Source: Gremmenia infestans
Lineage: Eukaryota > Ascomycota > Leotiomycetes > Helotiales > Hamatocanthoscyphaceae
NCBI GenBank assembly: GCA_032629725.1
Contig: JAFEVB010000015.1
Location: forward strand, 248,001 to 312,000
Direction of reading: 5' to 3'
Length of the DNA stretch: 64,000 bases
This document shows positions 24,054-36,775 of the stretch, piece by piece. The position numbers and the translations under genes are program-made. Position 1 is the first letter of the stretch. The number at the start of each line of letters is the position of its first letter. A model generated the notes under the pieces. The model saw only the letters and a list, made by a program, of their open reading frames with translations. It was not told where the DNA came from and made no database searches.

Positions 24054-24615
24054 GTTCAGGAACTGCAGTCAAGGACGGCTGTCTGCATGAAAGGAGGACG
24101 ATGTGGCTTCAACCTCTCCATTTGAATCTATGGTCACCTAGGATGGGAAGTATGACGAGTTTATGGATATGAAGAAATGAAAAGTTTGAAATATGGGGCA
24201 GTCTACCATGTGGAATGTGGTTCAGACCTCAGAATGAGTGACTGGGTGACTGAGTGACTAATTCTGTGGGACGTCGAGATATTCACTCTCCTCAGAAGAC
24301 TCCTTAACCGAGTTAGTACAAAGTAGGTATGTGTGACTTTCAATCCTTGATTTATCATTCAACTTGGGATTTCCAGTTCTAACCATGCTTCAATTGGAAG
24401 CAATAAGAATCACTAAATCTCTTCTTTGACTTGAGGAGATGTTATCAGGTATTTGTTGCTGATGTTTGTTTACTTTATCTTACTCTAGTTTGCTCGCTTA
24501 AGCGACCTCTTCACTTCAGCACCCTCTTTTACTCCGATCCAGAAACTGTAACCAAACTTCATTTTCCTCGAAACCTGATTCCATCAGTCTCCCAACTGTC
24601 TTATACGACCGAGCA
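24054..24615. other. Intergenic region
   Basis: Lies between two tandem genes. It holds only AT-rich 3' flank and a C/T-rich leader ahead of the next ATG. A GTGACTGGGTGACTGAGTGA short repeat is near 24238-24257. Confidence 0.45.
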
Positions 24616-25907
24616 ATGCCAGCTCTTCCTGTGCGCAAGAAGACCACCGATCCTCAGCTGGCCGCAGAGCAAGCCGCGGTTCGCGCGTTCGAGCTGGCTA
24701 TGGAGACAGGTTCACTGGCTTTATCTCCCCGCAAGCATCCCATGCCTCCTCGTAAGTGCTTTCCCCCTTGGAGTATAAAACCTTTTGCTAATTAGATACC
24801 TTAGGTTCGACGGGGTCTTCTTCCAGGCGGTCGAGAAACGTCAGTTTTGAGGAACATACCGAATCAAATGGTGGGGTCGAAGTCTCAGAGGAAGTGAATG
24901 TAAATCTGCCGAAAAGTCTTCCTCATCAGTCTACGCATCCCCCAGACCAAGAAACCTCCCTATCAGCGCTTCCAGCTGCCCGAAATCAACAAGCCGCCAT
25001 TCCCAAGCCCAATACCTCACCCTCAAAACCTCCACGTGTTCCGCGCTCCAACGAACGACACCCCAACCCTTCCGAACTGGAGGCCGCTAAGAAGAAAGCA
25101 CAGCTAAAGTTAGACCTCCATGCTAAATTGTCTGAAAGCCTCGAACAGCGCAAAAGCGCCGAGCGGGAATTCGAGAGGCTGACGGAAGATAATGTGAAGC
25201 GGAAAGCCAAGGAAGCAGAAGAGGCCAGCGTGCTGCAGAAAAGCTGGGATACGTGTCCGGATGGTTGGAAGACAGTATTCGATGAGAACGGAGAGCGTCT
25301 TAGGAGGCCAGCTATGAAGGCGGTTAGAAAGCAGATGGAGGATGGTACATTTCGTGGCTCTTTCCCCTCTGTAACAGCACTGCAGCAAAACGCGCACATT
25401 CCTGTTCCAAGACAAGATTTCCACCAGGCTGAAATTCCGAGGAGAGTATCAGGAGGAGAGGAAAATGAGTTGGGTGAACGGAATGGCAGGCAGGTAGTAG
25501 AGGACACGCTAAGGGCCAGACTTGAGCATAAGACATCAGAGAGACCTGATCTTCCAACTAAACTCGTTGATTGGCACCTGTACGCGAACCAGGAAAGCCA
25601 AACACGACGCGTAATCTCTGGAAACTCTAAAGTCTTTGGCAGTTCTGGATGCCGTGTTGCGACGACAGCCAAAATAATCCAGGAAAGTGCTACACCCGGT
25701 GTTCGGCGTACTTTCACTGCGCCTCCTGACTCTTCCCGCGTGCAAAACAACAACGTTGGCATATCAATGGACCCTCGTCTAGGCGCACGCGGTAGGCCGG
25801 TCGCTACTCCATCAGCTGCTACAGTTGCAGTTCCTTCACATCAACATGAACATGATGCTTCCCGCGAAGCGTTCGAAGCGTGGGCGGCGCGGAAGTTTGG
25901 TTTTTAG
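24616..25907 (+). CDS. Unknown hydrophilic coiled-coil protein
   Basis: Exons 24616-24751 and 24805-25907 give 412 residues; the join (C|GT) makes an Arg and keeps the frame. The N-terminal 130 residues are Pro/Ser-rich and basic. Residues about 130-180 form a charged helix (ELEAAKKKAQLKLDLHAKL, then QRKSAEREFERLTEDNVKRK) likely to be coiled coil. A compact WDTCPDGWKTVFDENGERL block follows, and a basic Ser/Thr-rich tail ends in REAFEAWAARKFGF. I do not recognise the family. No signal peptide or membrane segment is seen. The start is the first ATG in frame and begins a plausible MPALPVRKK terminus. Confidence 0.75.
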
Positions 25908-26407
25908 GGTACACGGTACGGGTCAGGGATGTGCTTGAAGTTGCATTGCATTGCATGGTGTTATTTGAAGCGGGTTTCAAAGATGGATTATGCATATGTA
26001 TCTACGAGTACGGATCAGGAACAGAGCAGGAGAGAAATGTATTGATCAAGGGGTTCCGAAATTCAGAGAGCATTCACTCGCTAAATGCCCTGTAAGTCGC
26101 CAGCTAGCACGGTGCTTCTTTCGGGCTGTTTCTCGCTCAATGTGTGGAGAGGGATACCCCCCTTTTCTGATTTATTTGACGCATTTAGCACTCAGAATTT
26201 CTTACATATTTCCGGCCAAGTGTCGATAAAAGCATCTATTGAAAGCCAGTCGCCTATGAAAAAAATCTCGCAATTCAGGAAACCGATCTTTTAGCTTGAA
26301 CCACATTTATATCACTCCTCTTCACCTGATATTTACGCGCGTCTACACCACAACTCCCAAACAAAACAAACAAACCAACTGGACAAGCATTTATGGCGGG
26401 CCCCTCT
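25908..26407. other. Convergent 3' flanks
   Basis: This lies between the coiled-coil gene and the adenylate-forming-like gene. It is AT-rich and no gene is supported. Confidence 0.4.
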
Positions 26408-27580
26408 TCACTCCTCAACGACCCTAAGAACCCCCTCTCCATAATCAACCCACTCAGCCCACTCCCCCATCGGGAACCGAACAAGCGGCTGCAACCTCCT
26501 CACCAAATGCGTAACCAGCAGCCTGCCCTTGACTCCCAAATCTGTAATAACACTCCCATCAGCAGCCACGATCTCAAGCACTACAAGCGGTGCTAGGACT
26601 TTGAACACATTGACATCGATATCGATATCGACGTTCCCCTCTTCCCCTTCTATTTCTACATCCGTCTCCCGATTTTTACTAGGGGTGTTTTGAGCACGTG
26701 TTGTTATTGTTGTCGGGATCCCCAGGAGGCCGGCTGCCATAGATGCGAATTCGCTGGGCCGGATAACGGCATTGGGGAGACTGGTGCTGGCGCTAGGAAG
26801 CGGTGGACGAGAAGCAGATGGGGTGAAACAGGTACCGGAGTACAGCACTAAACGGAGATGCGGTAACACGGCGCCAGAAGCGATGATTTGGACTATGGTG
26901 GCATAGGATGCGAGCAGGACGGTAGCCTTGTTTGATTGGACGAATGATACCGTTTTATCTATCGACGGGTCGGCTTCGGTGACGCTGAGGGGGAGATGAA
27001 CGACTGAAACTGGGAGGGTGGGCAGGAGGGTTGGGATGATGGTGAAGGAGCCTTGGGGCGAGCTATCTGTTGCCACACATTTAGTGAGTTTGTATTCATG
27101 TCTCTAGGAAGGGAACGTGAGTTTCAGGGGGTACGCATTACACGGAGTACTCAACAAACAAACAAACATACAATGCGGGATATTAGCCACTCGATCCCCA
27201 GGCCTCAGTCCCACCCCCCTTGAATTCGCCACAAACACATCAGCGCTGAGACTCACAGCTTCCTCCATTTCCCCCTTCGTCACGCACACCACTTTACTGC
27301 TATCCATCGAGCTGCCAGCCCACGTAATCACATCTGTTCTGTTATCGATAGGAGCAGTAAGAACTTCGCTCTGGCGCGCCCAGTATGCGTCTGGGTCTGT
27401 GATGGGGAGATCATGGATACCAGTTGCGTGGGCGGGGAGGTGAGAGTAGAAGGGGGAGGAGGTGCGGATGAATGATATGAGGGGGTCTAGATTGTCTTTG
27501 CGGCGTTGAGGGGTAGGGTTGTTGAAGGGGGAGGTTTTAGGGGAAGGATTTAGAGTGAATTCGGAGAATTTGAGAGCCAT
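26408..27580 (-). CDS. Degenerate PaaK-like AMP-binding protein
   Basis: Exons 27580-27172 and 27066-26408 give 355 residues. The order of elements follows fungal phenylacetate-CoA ligase-like (PaaK) proteins: SPFYSHLPAHA, LPITDPDAYWA, then LTAPI, then a stretch where the family has SGGTTGxPK, and GLRPGDRVANIPHY after it. The later FVQSNKATVLLASYATIVQI and LRLVLYSGTCFT also match. Here the phosphate-binding loop reads WAGSSMDSSKVV and has lost the TTG core. The protein is about 80 residues shorter than usual, and the C-terminal lid is poorly conserved. The known reaction (aryl acid + ATP + CoA) is therefore unlikely to be supported as such. The gene is otherwise open and well spliced, so it may be recently degenerate or repurposed. 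Confidence 0.7.
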
Positions 27581-30500
27581 GGCTGTGTAGATTGTATTGT
27601 TGTTAGTTTTCGAAGATTGGATCTAGGGAAATGAAGTTTAGATGGCTTTTATATCTATTTGTCTATCTATCTATTTCATAGATTATACATAGTATCTTAT
27701 TCCATTTCGCTTAGGAAATTTCAAATCCTCTTTCCTGTGAGATCCTCCCTTTTCTCATGCTTCGTATCCTTCGCTTGGCAATAGTATAACAAGCTTAAGT
27801 CATGATTTCGGCTTTCAGCTCTAGGATTCAATTCATGACTTCACGAATAGATCCATTGTTGAAGCCTAAGGAAGTCCGTTCGTGTTTATCACGAGCCTCC
27901 AATTATGGGATTGGGGAAGTGTTAATCAGCGAGTTGGTAAGATGAGGTAAGCTTTGGTTCCTGGCTCCATTTGCTACATCGCGTTTGCAGCGCTTAGTCC
28001 GGCGTATCTTACGGGCTCTGCTCTTTCAGCCCTAGTATATGGTGTATGCCAAGCGCGCTGCGCTAAATTCTTCCCGTGTTCTGGAAGCATGCCATAGATT
28101 GTTATTTGGAGTTGTGGTTGCCTATATAGGATCCGGGCTTGGATTTAAGGTTACGGGGACTTTTACATCTTGCATTAGAAATCCATCTCTCGAAAAAACG
28201 AGGCATTATTTGTAGGCGGCCGTTGAAGATAGTCACTAGTGATTGACTAAACTTTGCATCCTATGATTTGTTTGGAAGATCTCTCTGTAAATCTACCGAT
28301 TCATAGGGGTCTACTAAAGGCACTACGTTTAAGCCGGCATAATTCGGACAGATGAAATTAGAAGCACAAAAGAGTTTTGAAGTCAAGGATTCCACTCTAT
28401 ACCACTTTCCTGAAGAGAATATATATTTTGCATTATTTTCAAACCTAACAGTAAGGTTAATATTAATAGACATTGTCTCTTTCCTTGTCACCCACGAGGT
28501 TGCTACGGTAAGACTTTTTTCTTGGCAGCTTATATACCCGCGATTATACGAATAAATTCAATGGCATTTTGCAATATAATAACCATTTAAAGAGTCTAGG
28601 GGATTCGGGGGTAGTAAGTGAGAGCCCCTAGTCAAATAATATTCTATATATTATTGGTGGACCTCGTATATGTAGGCTAAAATAGACACCTGGCTAGCGC
28701 GGTACTGACAAATACTTCAATGGTATTAAGTCGCAGCTCGTAAAACGGCTTACATTAAACAGGGGGTTCATCGTTTATGTACATGCTCAGCCCTGGCGGC
28801 TATTTAATGCAATGCAATGTACTACGCCGCTGCCGCTATCAGATACGCATACTTTGGCTGCTAGGAACGGTTCGAATAACCTCATTTCCGTCATATGTGC
28901 ATGCCAATACCAATTACCTTTTTGCTGTTCCTATGTGGATATATGGCGTTTTTAAAGCTTTCACTCCAATTTTTTAAAACTCTCATATCCTAAAGACTTA
29001 ATCAACATGTTCAAATTGAATCCGAGTCAGTGCAAATGAATATAGAGCTTTTTACCCTTACAAGCAAAGGATAGTAGATTATTAAAGTAACCGCGTCTCT
29101 GTGAGAGACAAGTACAACATCTCCTTCATCAAGAAAGAGACTAGAGAGACGGCAGCCGCGTCTCTGCCTCAAAAAAGAAGTCGGTCACTCTAGTCCCTTC
29201 ATTAATTCGCGGGCCGTACTCATTAACAACCTACTAGCCTAGCTAACTTTTATATCGACCCCCTCTCTACACTTCCGTCGCAACTGTGACGAATGAAAAG
29301 GTACAATGACAGCATTAAGAATATTAGATTCAATAAGCTGTTTCTTATTCCCATTCAATCTCCACTAGTCTGTTTCGTTTTTGCCGAGTGAGATGATGAA
29401 TCTGGCAGTGTTTTGTCCATCCCAAATGCCTTCCACTTTCGCCCTAGTTCCATCCCGTACTGGATGAAGCCTCTCGTCTTCTAGGACAACTGTACAATCG
29501 AAAAGCAGGAAGACTACCAAGCTATTTAAGAGTCATTAAGCGAATATTTGGATTCCACCCACGGCATTTCTGGAGCAAAGAAACAAGCCAGGATCTTGCA
29601 AATGCAGACGGAGAAGACAACTAGTAAATAGAGAAGATAAGTAAGGTAATGTACAAGGTCCAAGGCTCCTTCGCTAATCTTAGCATTCAACAGCTTTTTC
29701 ATCGCATAACCCGATTTGCGGTTCTTGACAGCAAGAAATTACATGACAATAAGGGCAAATAATCCAGTCCGTGCTAGGCAGCAAGCGCCCGGAGCTTAAG
29801 TAGGAAAGCAATTGATGGAAGCCACTTAAGCATCCTCACTTTCAGATCGATTCTGATTGCTGCCATCTTTCCACTCGTTCCTATGCTATGAACGTCTGGC
29901 ACTTGCACATACCGATCTCATATCTGACACCTTGTCTTTTATAGCACCACAACCATCCTTCGGCTGGATTGTTTCTCAAGTGACTCATCAAACTAGGAAA
30001 GGTACCCGGATGTTTCAGATCAAGACTATAAAACATAATAAGACTGTCTGAGGAAGCCGGATCGTATGATAGAGCCGGGTCCTTTGACAAAATTAAATAC
30101 ATCAAGACTTGGCAAGGTGTTGCAAGCAGTGATATAATCGGAGCACCAGCTTGAAACACAAGGGACTCGGCAAGATCCACCACAGGAGGTCGCAGCAAGT
30201 ACCGAATCCAAATGCTCTACTATTTGGCACACAAGCTGTAAGTTTCGTCGTATCTATATCCACTGTATGAACACTTTTTCCTTTGACAGCAGATCACGAG
30301 TTGACAGCATTACCAAAGATATATGAAAATCTATGACCTACAGTGACTGCCTGCAAAGAATAGATCTACGCGCGCAAATTACTACATCTATCCGAATATA
30401 TTCCCCCAAGGTCCCGCAGCCAGTCTTAATCTCACTATGTTGTCGGGATGTTGCAATTGAAGACCCTACATATGGGTACAAACTGCGCTAGGCTTGCCAG

Positions 30501-31635
30501 TATATATACTTTCTTCTTCCCACCGTCCCACGTCTCTTAAAAGCGTATGATGATTCCATTGCATACCCATTTCGCAACCTTAACTCATCATATATTACCT
30601 CCCTAGCCCTCTGCTCCTACCTATGGAAAGGCAAAAGCAAAGGCAAGGTAGTGAATGCAAAGCTGAAAATACTCGCCAGAGAATCACAATATCAGTAGTA
30701 TGAATGCCACCTCCAATTCCACCAGAGAAGGAATGCAAGAAGAAAGACGCAGAGCATGATCGTCCCAAGGGGCGCTGTATTTACATGCAACAACACCATG
30801 TCTAAAGAAGAAGATCCACAGAGCATATATCTAGAGTCAAACCTTCAATTGAAGTTCAAGGACGGCCTTCCTTCCTCGCCGCGGCCCCACCCCACCTCCC
30901 CGACTCCACTTCCCGCCATCTTCTCTTCTACCGTTAATAGCTCAAAATCCAGACCTCGCTGAAACGTAATAAAAACCCACAGTATAATTTGTATACATCC
31001 AAAGGCTTCCATTTACCTTGTCCCAACCCCCAAACATGGTTTCAAAAGCGCGAGATACCATGCTGAACACTATAAGCGTATCTTAGAAAACGGTTCGCTT
31101 GGAAGTTGTGCTGTACCGCCATGCAAAAATTGCCGAAAGGAAAGAGTACCTAGGTATGGTAGGGCATGGTATGGTATAGTATGTCAAAGAAGAAAAGCGC
31201 GTATGACGTAAAAGGAGCAGGGATATCAAACATGGAGAGAGAAACAGGGAGGGTTGGAAGGTATACATGGGTGGTGTGGGGATTGTCACTTAATAATATC
31301 ATCCCACTTGGGAAATACTGCGGAGTATACTTGGTATGGAAAGGAATGGGGAAACGGAGGAGCAGGATTGAGGCGGAAATGCAAGTGGAGGTCTAGAAAT
31401 TTCATTGTTATCGCTCTTGTTATCACAGTAAACGCAAGAAAAACCACGCACGCTGTGTGATTGAGACCAAGACAAAGCCCATGAGACGCCATCCTATGCA
31501 TGCATGCCCGCCACTCCAGGTCTCAAACTCCTCCCATACCCATCTTTCCTGTAAATAATCTTCCTTCCCAGCACCGCGTATATTTTCGACAACTCCCTGA
31601 CCCCTTCACCCCGTATACTCCTCTCTGTGCCCATT
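27581..31635. other. Gene desert, 4 kb
   Basis: AT-rich with only short frames. Local structure includes an inverted CTAGGGG...CCCCTAG pair near 28597-28633, an AGAGACG...CGTCTCT hairpin near 29145-29165 inside a GCGTCTCTG-rich patch, and long A/T runs. It probably holds old mutated repeats plus the distal promoter and 3' side of the flanking genes. No gene or RNA is supported. Confidence 0.45.
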
Positions 31636-32724
31636 TCAATACCCATACCCTTCCTGCGCCACGACCCCAGGCTGCGCGTACCCCCTCTGCTGAATCGGCA
31701 TCTGGCCCGGCATCTGGTTCGGATGTCTCATGCCGCCGCCCAAATCATTGAACCAAGGATGCTGCAGTGCATCTTGAGCACTGATTCTCAGCTCCGGCCG
31801 TAATTGCAACATGCGCTGCAGTAGATCAATACCATTCGGATCGATCTGCGGCAAGATCGCCCTCAGGTCCTGCGTAGCATACATCTGGAAATTCTGCTTG
31901 TACTCGGTGTACTGGCTAATGCCCGGCCACGTGCGCTCAGAAGGCGTGCCCATAATGCGGAAGATACGTACGAGTTGGTCCTCGTTTGTCGTTCCAGGGA
32001 AAAGGGGGCGGCCTGTATACATTTCGGCCATGATGCAGCCGGCGGACCAGATATCGATGCTGGTGTTGTAGGTGCGGGAACCCAAGAGCACATCGGGAGC
32101 GCGATACCACAGCGTGACGACTTCGTTGGAAAATGTGTTGACGGGTATGCCGAAGGCGCGGGCTAGGCCGAAGTCTGCAAGTTTGAGCTGGCCCTTGACG
32201 TTTATGAGGAGGTTCTGCGGTTTTAGGTCTCGATGTAGCACACGATTGGTGTGGCAGAACGCTATGCCTTGTAGCAGCTGGTGCATGAAAGATTTGATGG
32301 TGACGGGGTTGAGAGCACCGCGGTCGCCTTGCGTGTCCATGTACCTCTTAAGATCTTTGTCCATATATTCGAAAACAAGCATGAGTTTGTTCTCGGTGTG
32401 GATGACATCGTGTAGGGAGACAATGTTTTCGTGCTTCAATTCTTTCATGAGAGAGATTTCGCGGATTGCGGTGGAAGGGGTGCCTTCTTCCGAGTCGAGA
32501 TGGATTTCTTTCAAGGCCACCAGTTCTCCGGTTTGTCTATTACGACCTTTGAAAACCTGTAGAAGTTAGGATATGTCGTTTAGTAGAGCTAATATGTGCA
32601 GGAAATCTAGGGTAATGGTTCAGGCTGCTGCAAGGCTGTAAATCCATCCTTAACATACCGTAGCATATGTCCCCTCTCCCAGCTTCTCCAACTGCTGGAA
32701 TGAACTCGGGTGACGTTTATCCAT
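31636..32724 (-). CDS. phoA: Pho85-family cyclin-dependent kinase
   Basis: A Ser/Thr kinase of the Pho85/PhoA (Cdk5-like) branch, which with cyclins controls phosphate and nutrient responses, polarity and the cell cycle. Exons 32724-32659 and 32556-31636 give 328 residues. All kinase motifs are present: the GEGTYATV glycine loop, ALKE with the catalytic Lys, a perfect PSTAIRE helix, HRDLKPQN, DFGLAR, the WYRAPD P+1 loop and SIDIWSAGC. The T-loop reads NTFSNEVV with no Thr at the usual CAK site, as in Pho85 kinases that do not need it. The tail is a short Gly/Gln/Pro-rich extension. I chose the MDKRHPSSFQQLEKLGEG start, which is conserved in this family; an in-frame ATG at 32958 would add a 78-residue extension. 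Confidence 0.95.
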
Positions 32725-33557
32725 CTTGGTGAAGGGTTCTTCTGCCGCAAGGTTCTGTACGCTAATAGTACTGGGTAACGAAGGAGGAAGTCTCTGGGCT
32801 GTAGGTGAGGGAGGAAAGGTTCGAAAGAGAGGCTGAGGCGAGGGGCGTTGTCGCGAAGTAAATCGGGGGTCAAAGAGGAGCGAGGAAGGAGTGCAGAGGT
32901 TATTGAGGATGGTGAACGCGTCCTTGGACTCGTGTGAATCCGTTGTAGAGGTGGGCAAGGCAAGATATTAAAGAAGCCCGGACAGTACAGGACCTCTTAT
33001 ATCCGCTGCTGCGAGTATTTGTATGGAGAGGGGAGGCGAGGGGGTGTTGGGCATGGGATGGGATGATTGTCGGGAGATGAACGCTGTTTTATTGGGCAGA
33101 ATCGCTATTTGGGGGGGTCTTTAAGCGCCGATCGCCTATGAGAGCGGCTAGTGGTGGTGGTCCTGTTACAGTAAGTGGATCGATTTATTACTTGGGAATA
33201 AGAAACCAAAGAATTAAATTAAAAAAAGGCATAATACAAAGTCTTAGTATATTGTATTATTATATACAAAGTATTATTATCTATTTGCATCGTATGGCTG
33301 ATTTACAAATAATCCATATTCCCATAATCTTCTCGGCTTTACCCTAATAGCGCATATGTGACTCCACCTACGATAGTGCCTGATGAGCGATAGGCACAGC
33401 GGGGTACGAACCTTAGAACTACATCAACACCACAACCACAGCAAGCAAACAACTTCTGAATAACCTCAACTATCTCTAAACAACCCTTGAATATGCTGAA
33501 TCTGTCTTGAGCACACCCAACCATCCACTCCGCCCTTCTCCAACCATCTCCCTTACA
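32725..33557. other. Divergent promoter region
   Basis: Shared by the kinase (minus) and the septin-like gene (plus). AT-rich in the middle (33190-33310), with CA-rich leader sequence ahead of 33558. The first 234 bases keep an open frame in phase with the kinase (alternative start at 32958). Confidence 0.5.
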
Positions 33558-35858
33558 ATGCGACCCCTCCCTGGAGAGGACGCCTACACAGGGCGGTCCC
33601 GAAGTACCAGCTTCGCCGATAACGACACCACACCACTGGCAACACGCAATCAGCCACCCCAAATGACATACTTCCTAGCAGACGAAAAGACTATGGAAGA
33701 GTCTCTCTCCCATTCATATTCCCCCTCCCCTGCATCGAAACAACGCGAGTCTCCCAAAGACAGCACGTACGGAGTTGAGAGCCTGGAGTCGACGATAAGC
33801 TCCATATCTCAAGATAGCGATGATTCCGAAGACAAGCTGCGGCATGCAAGACGGAACTGGAAAAAGAATCTTGGACAGCCAAGACCGCGTTCTTCCGATG
33901 AAGACTTATCCTCCATAGCATCAGAAAGCAGGAACGCCTCGCCCACCCCCCACCACCAACGCCGTTCCTCCCAAATTACGATATCGAGACCCTTCACACC
34001 CCTTTCCTTTGGGTCCCCTGCTCCCCCATCCTTCATGAGTAGCCCCGACTCTCGCCGTGCCTCTGATGCCGGTTCATACATGGACGAGGTGACTAGTCAG
34101 GCGATCGCGTCAAGTGGGGATGAAGAGAGGGATGAACTAATTGACAGTGGCAGTGCACCACAACTGGTCATGCCTAGTATTAAGATGCCGAGCCGAAGGC
34201 CCTTTACGGAAAGAGGGAAGAATATGGGAAGGTTGAAGGTTTTGATTGCTGGGGATTCGGGTATGTACCCCGCACCACAACTTACTATCTGAGAGTACAA
34301 CTAACCAAGTAAAAGGTGTTGGCAAAACATCGTTGATCAAATCGATCGTACAGGTCTGCGAGGATATCGTACACGTGGATCCCCTTTCCCCAACACCGAT
34401 TTCCATCCCAGAAACAAGGAGGAAGAGCTCGAGGAGTAAATTGAGAAGTGGCGTTGAGATGCAGAGTACCTCGCAGATTACGGAGATCTATGCTAGTACA
34501 AGAGCGTATCCAGCTTGGTGGTCTGACTTAGAGGAGAGTAGGATATTGAGAAGACGGAAGAGTTTGGGAGATTCGGTGCTGGAGAGGAATTTGTGTTTTG
34601 TTGATACCCCTGGATATGGACATAAGACATCCGTAGGTACTTCTTCCGGGAATACTGACATCTGCTAACATTTCCAGTGCTTGGAATGCATTACCCCAGT
34701 CGTCGACTATGTCGAGTCTCATTTCAAAAAGGCTACATCACTCGATACATTGAGCGAGCCGGATATAATTAGCATGTTAAGTGGAAACGGAGGATCACAA
34801 GTCGATCTAGTCCTCTATGTAATCACACAGCGTAAGCTCCACTTCCCTCGCCTTCCAGGCTCTTTTAACATAACCCAGGAATAAGACCAGTAGACATCGA
34901 ATACCTACGCCGCCTCTCCCCCCTGACGAACATAATCCCTATCCTCTCCCAGACTGAGATGCTCTCCTCCACCGATATTTCAACACTTAAAGAGAACATC
35001 ACAAGCGAACTCTCGGCATCCAACATACGCACCTTTCAATTCGGTCCTTCTGCTGAAGGACATCGCATATCAAGCCCCTACGCAATATCAACAACCCCCT
35101 CCAAGGACCACGACACAATGGACGCCTCCCTCCTGATGTCCCCAGACTATGTATCTCCCCTCGTGCCATCCGACCTGCACACGCTCGTATCGCAAATTTT
35201 CGAACCATCCAGTATCTCCTGGTTGCGTCACTCAGCAGCCAAAAAGTTCATCACATGGCGGGACAACTCCTCCGCTCTAACAATTCCACAATCCCTTGTC
35301 TCGCCGACTTCCTCTTTCCAAAGCTTAACAACGCCATCAGCTTCCTATGCACTAGCACGTATAAACGACCACACCCAACGCGAAGAACGCCTCTCGCAAA
35401 TCCGCCTAGCAAACTGGGCCGCTGACCTTCAGCGCTCGCTGCAAAATGAGCGTATTCGCTTCGAGACACTTGCTAGGAGTGAAAGAGCTGTCTGGCTTAC
35501 GGAGAGATTGGGAGAGTGTGTGCTGGATGGGAGTATTGTGCCTGTTTCTGAGACTGGAAAGGGACTAGTCAAGACGGGTGCAGATGAAGAGACTTATTGT
35601 AGGAAAAAACCCAGAGAAGCAGGCAGAAAGATGGAATTGGGAGTGGGAATGGATAGGGCAGATCCGTTGGGGTTATTGCAGTTGAATGCCGAGATGAAAC
35701 GACGTGGCTGGGTTGCTGTAAGAGTCTTGGGTGGATTCGGAATTTTGGGGGGTCTAGCTTGGTGGGTTGTTGGAACATGGCAGGGTGCTGAGGAGACGAG
35801 GATTTGGGGTGTCGGGGTAAGGGATTGGTTGGATTTTGGGGTTGGGATGGGATTTTGA
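33558..35858 (+). CDS. Septin-like GTPase with C-terminal membrane segment
   Basis: Four exons (33558-34260, 34316-34632, 34678-34831, 34879-35858) give 717 residues. The first 225 are Ser/Pro-rich and probably disordered. The G domain starts at LKVLIAGDSGVGKTSLIKSI (P-loop GDSGVGKTS, completed across the first splice). G3 is FVDTPGYG, and VVDYVESHFKKA and IEYLRRLSPLTNIIPIL are typical of septins. G4 has LSQTEML where septins have AKAD, so guanine specificity is uncertain. A positively charged helix follows, and near the C-terminus a hydrophobic stretch of about 20 residues (VRVLGGFGILGGLAWWVVG) looks like a membrane anchor. Core septins lack such an anchor. It is likely a divergent septin-type protein on a membrane; its role is unknown. 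Confidence 0.88.
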
Positions 35859-36436
35859 GGTTGATATAACTTGACGGATATATATGAGGATAAGAGAGGA
35901 GAGGAATGGAAATATCTGGCTATGAAAGAGAGGAATGATTTTGTAGGGCGTTCAGGAAACTCTTCTACGATGAGCTACTTGGTTTAGTCAGGTATTAGCA
36001 TTTTCCTCTCTTTTATAGTAGATAGGTAGTGATTAGTTTGATTTAGCGTAGCATTTAATCGAGTGATGGAAAGGAATGGAATATACCGATGTATCAACTC
36101 TTTCGCTTATGCTTTTGTCAGTTTCCGCTTACCGAGCTTCTTACCAAGCTTCTTATTAGATAGATTGAAATTTTTTCATGGGGAGATTTAGATCTGAAGT
36201 ACGAAGAAATAGGTGTGATTCACGGAATACAACTAAGAGATATAGAGTAGAGAGGCGGATTAGTTCTGGTAAAGCGTAGTATATAATAGGGTTTTGTCTT
36301 AAGGTTGCTTTCTGCGAGGCTTGAGTTTTCGAAACCACCAGGCGCCACATGGGTGAGCTCGAGCTGCTACTTAGTGTCTAAAGACACACCACTTTATACC
36401 CAGAGCAGGAAGGATCAAGTAGTGAAACACACCATC

Positions 36437-36445
36437 TACTCCGTA
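36437..36445 (+). repeat. TACTCCGTA motif
   Basis: Exact copy in the 3.4 kb gene desert. Confidence 0.6.
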
Positions 36446-36732
36446 ACTTTAAAGATATATCTATCCACCCCGTGCGGTCAAAAGGTGTTGTTAAGATGGT
36501 ATCTGCTGTTCATCTCTCTTGTTCGTTCGTTGGTTTTGAAGTCGTATGATGGCAGGGGATTTTCTGGATTTGGTGGTGGGTGAGGGTGGGAAATTGTGAT
36601 GGTCAAAGACGTTGCATAATGAAGATATTATTCTTTGTTGTTGGACGTGGTTTATACTCTACTTGGTAGCCTGGAACAGTGAATAGACTGGCGTAGATGT
36701 AGGGAATAGGGAATTGATATTTGGGGCAAAGC

Positions 36733-36775
36733 GAAGTGTATAAGAACCGCCTTATGAGAAGCCTTTATACACTTC
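36733..36775. repeat. Perfect 11-bp inverted repeat (hairpin)
   Basis: GAAGTGTATAA at 36733-36743 pairs with TTATACACTTC at 36765-36775 across a 21-base loop. It could be a relic of a fold-back element or a structured transcript end. Confidence 0.6.

Noticed and set aside
28000..31600. tRNA or other structured RNA genes in the deserts
   Set aside because: Looked by eye for TPsiC-loop strings with matching arms and found none convincing. A covariance-model scan would be decisive.
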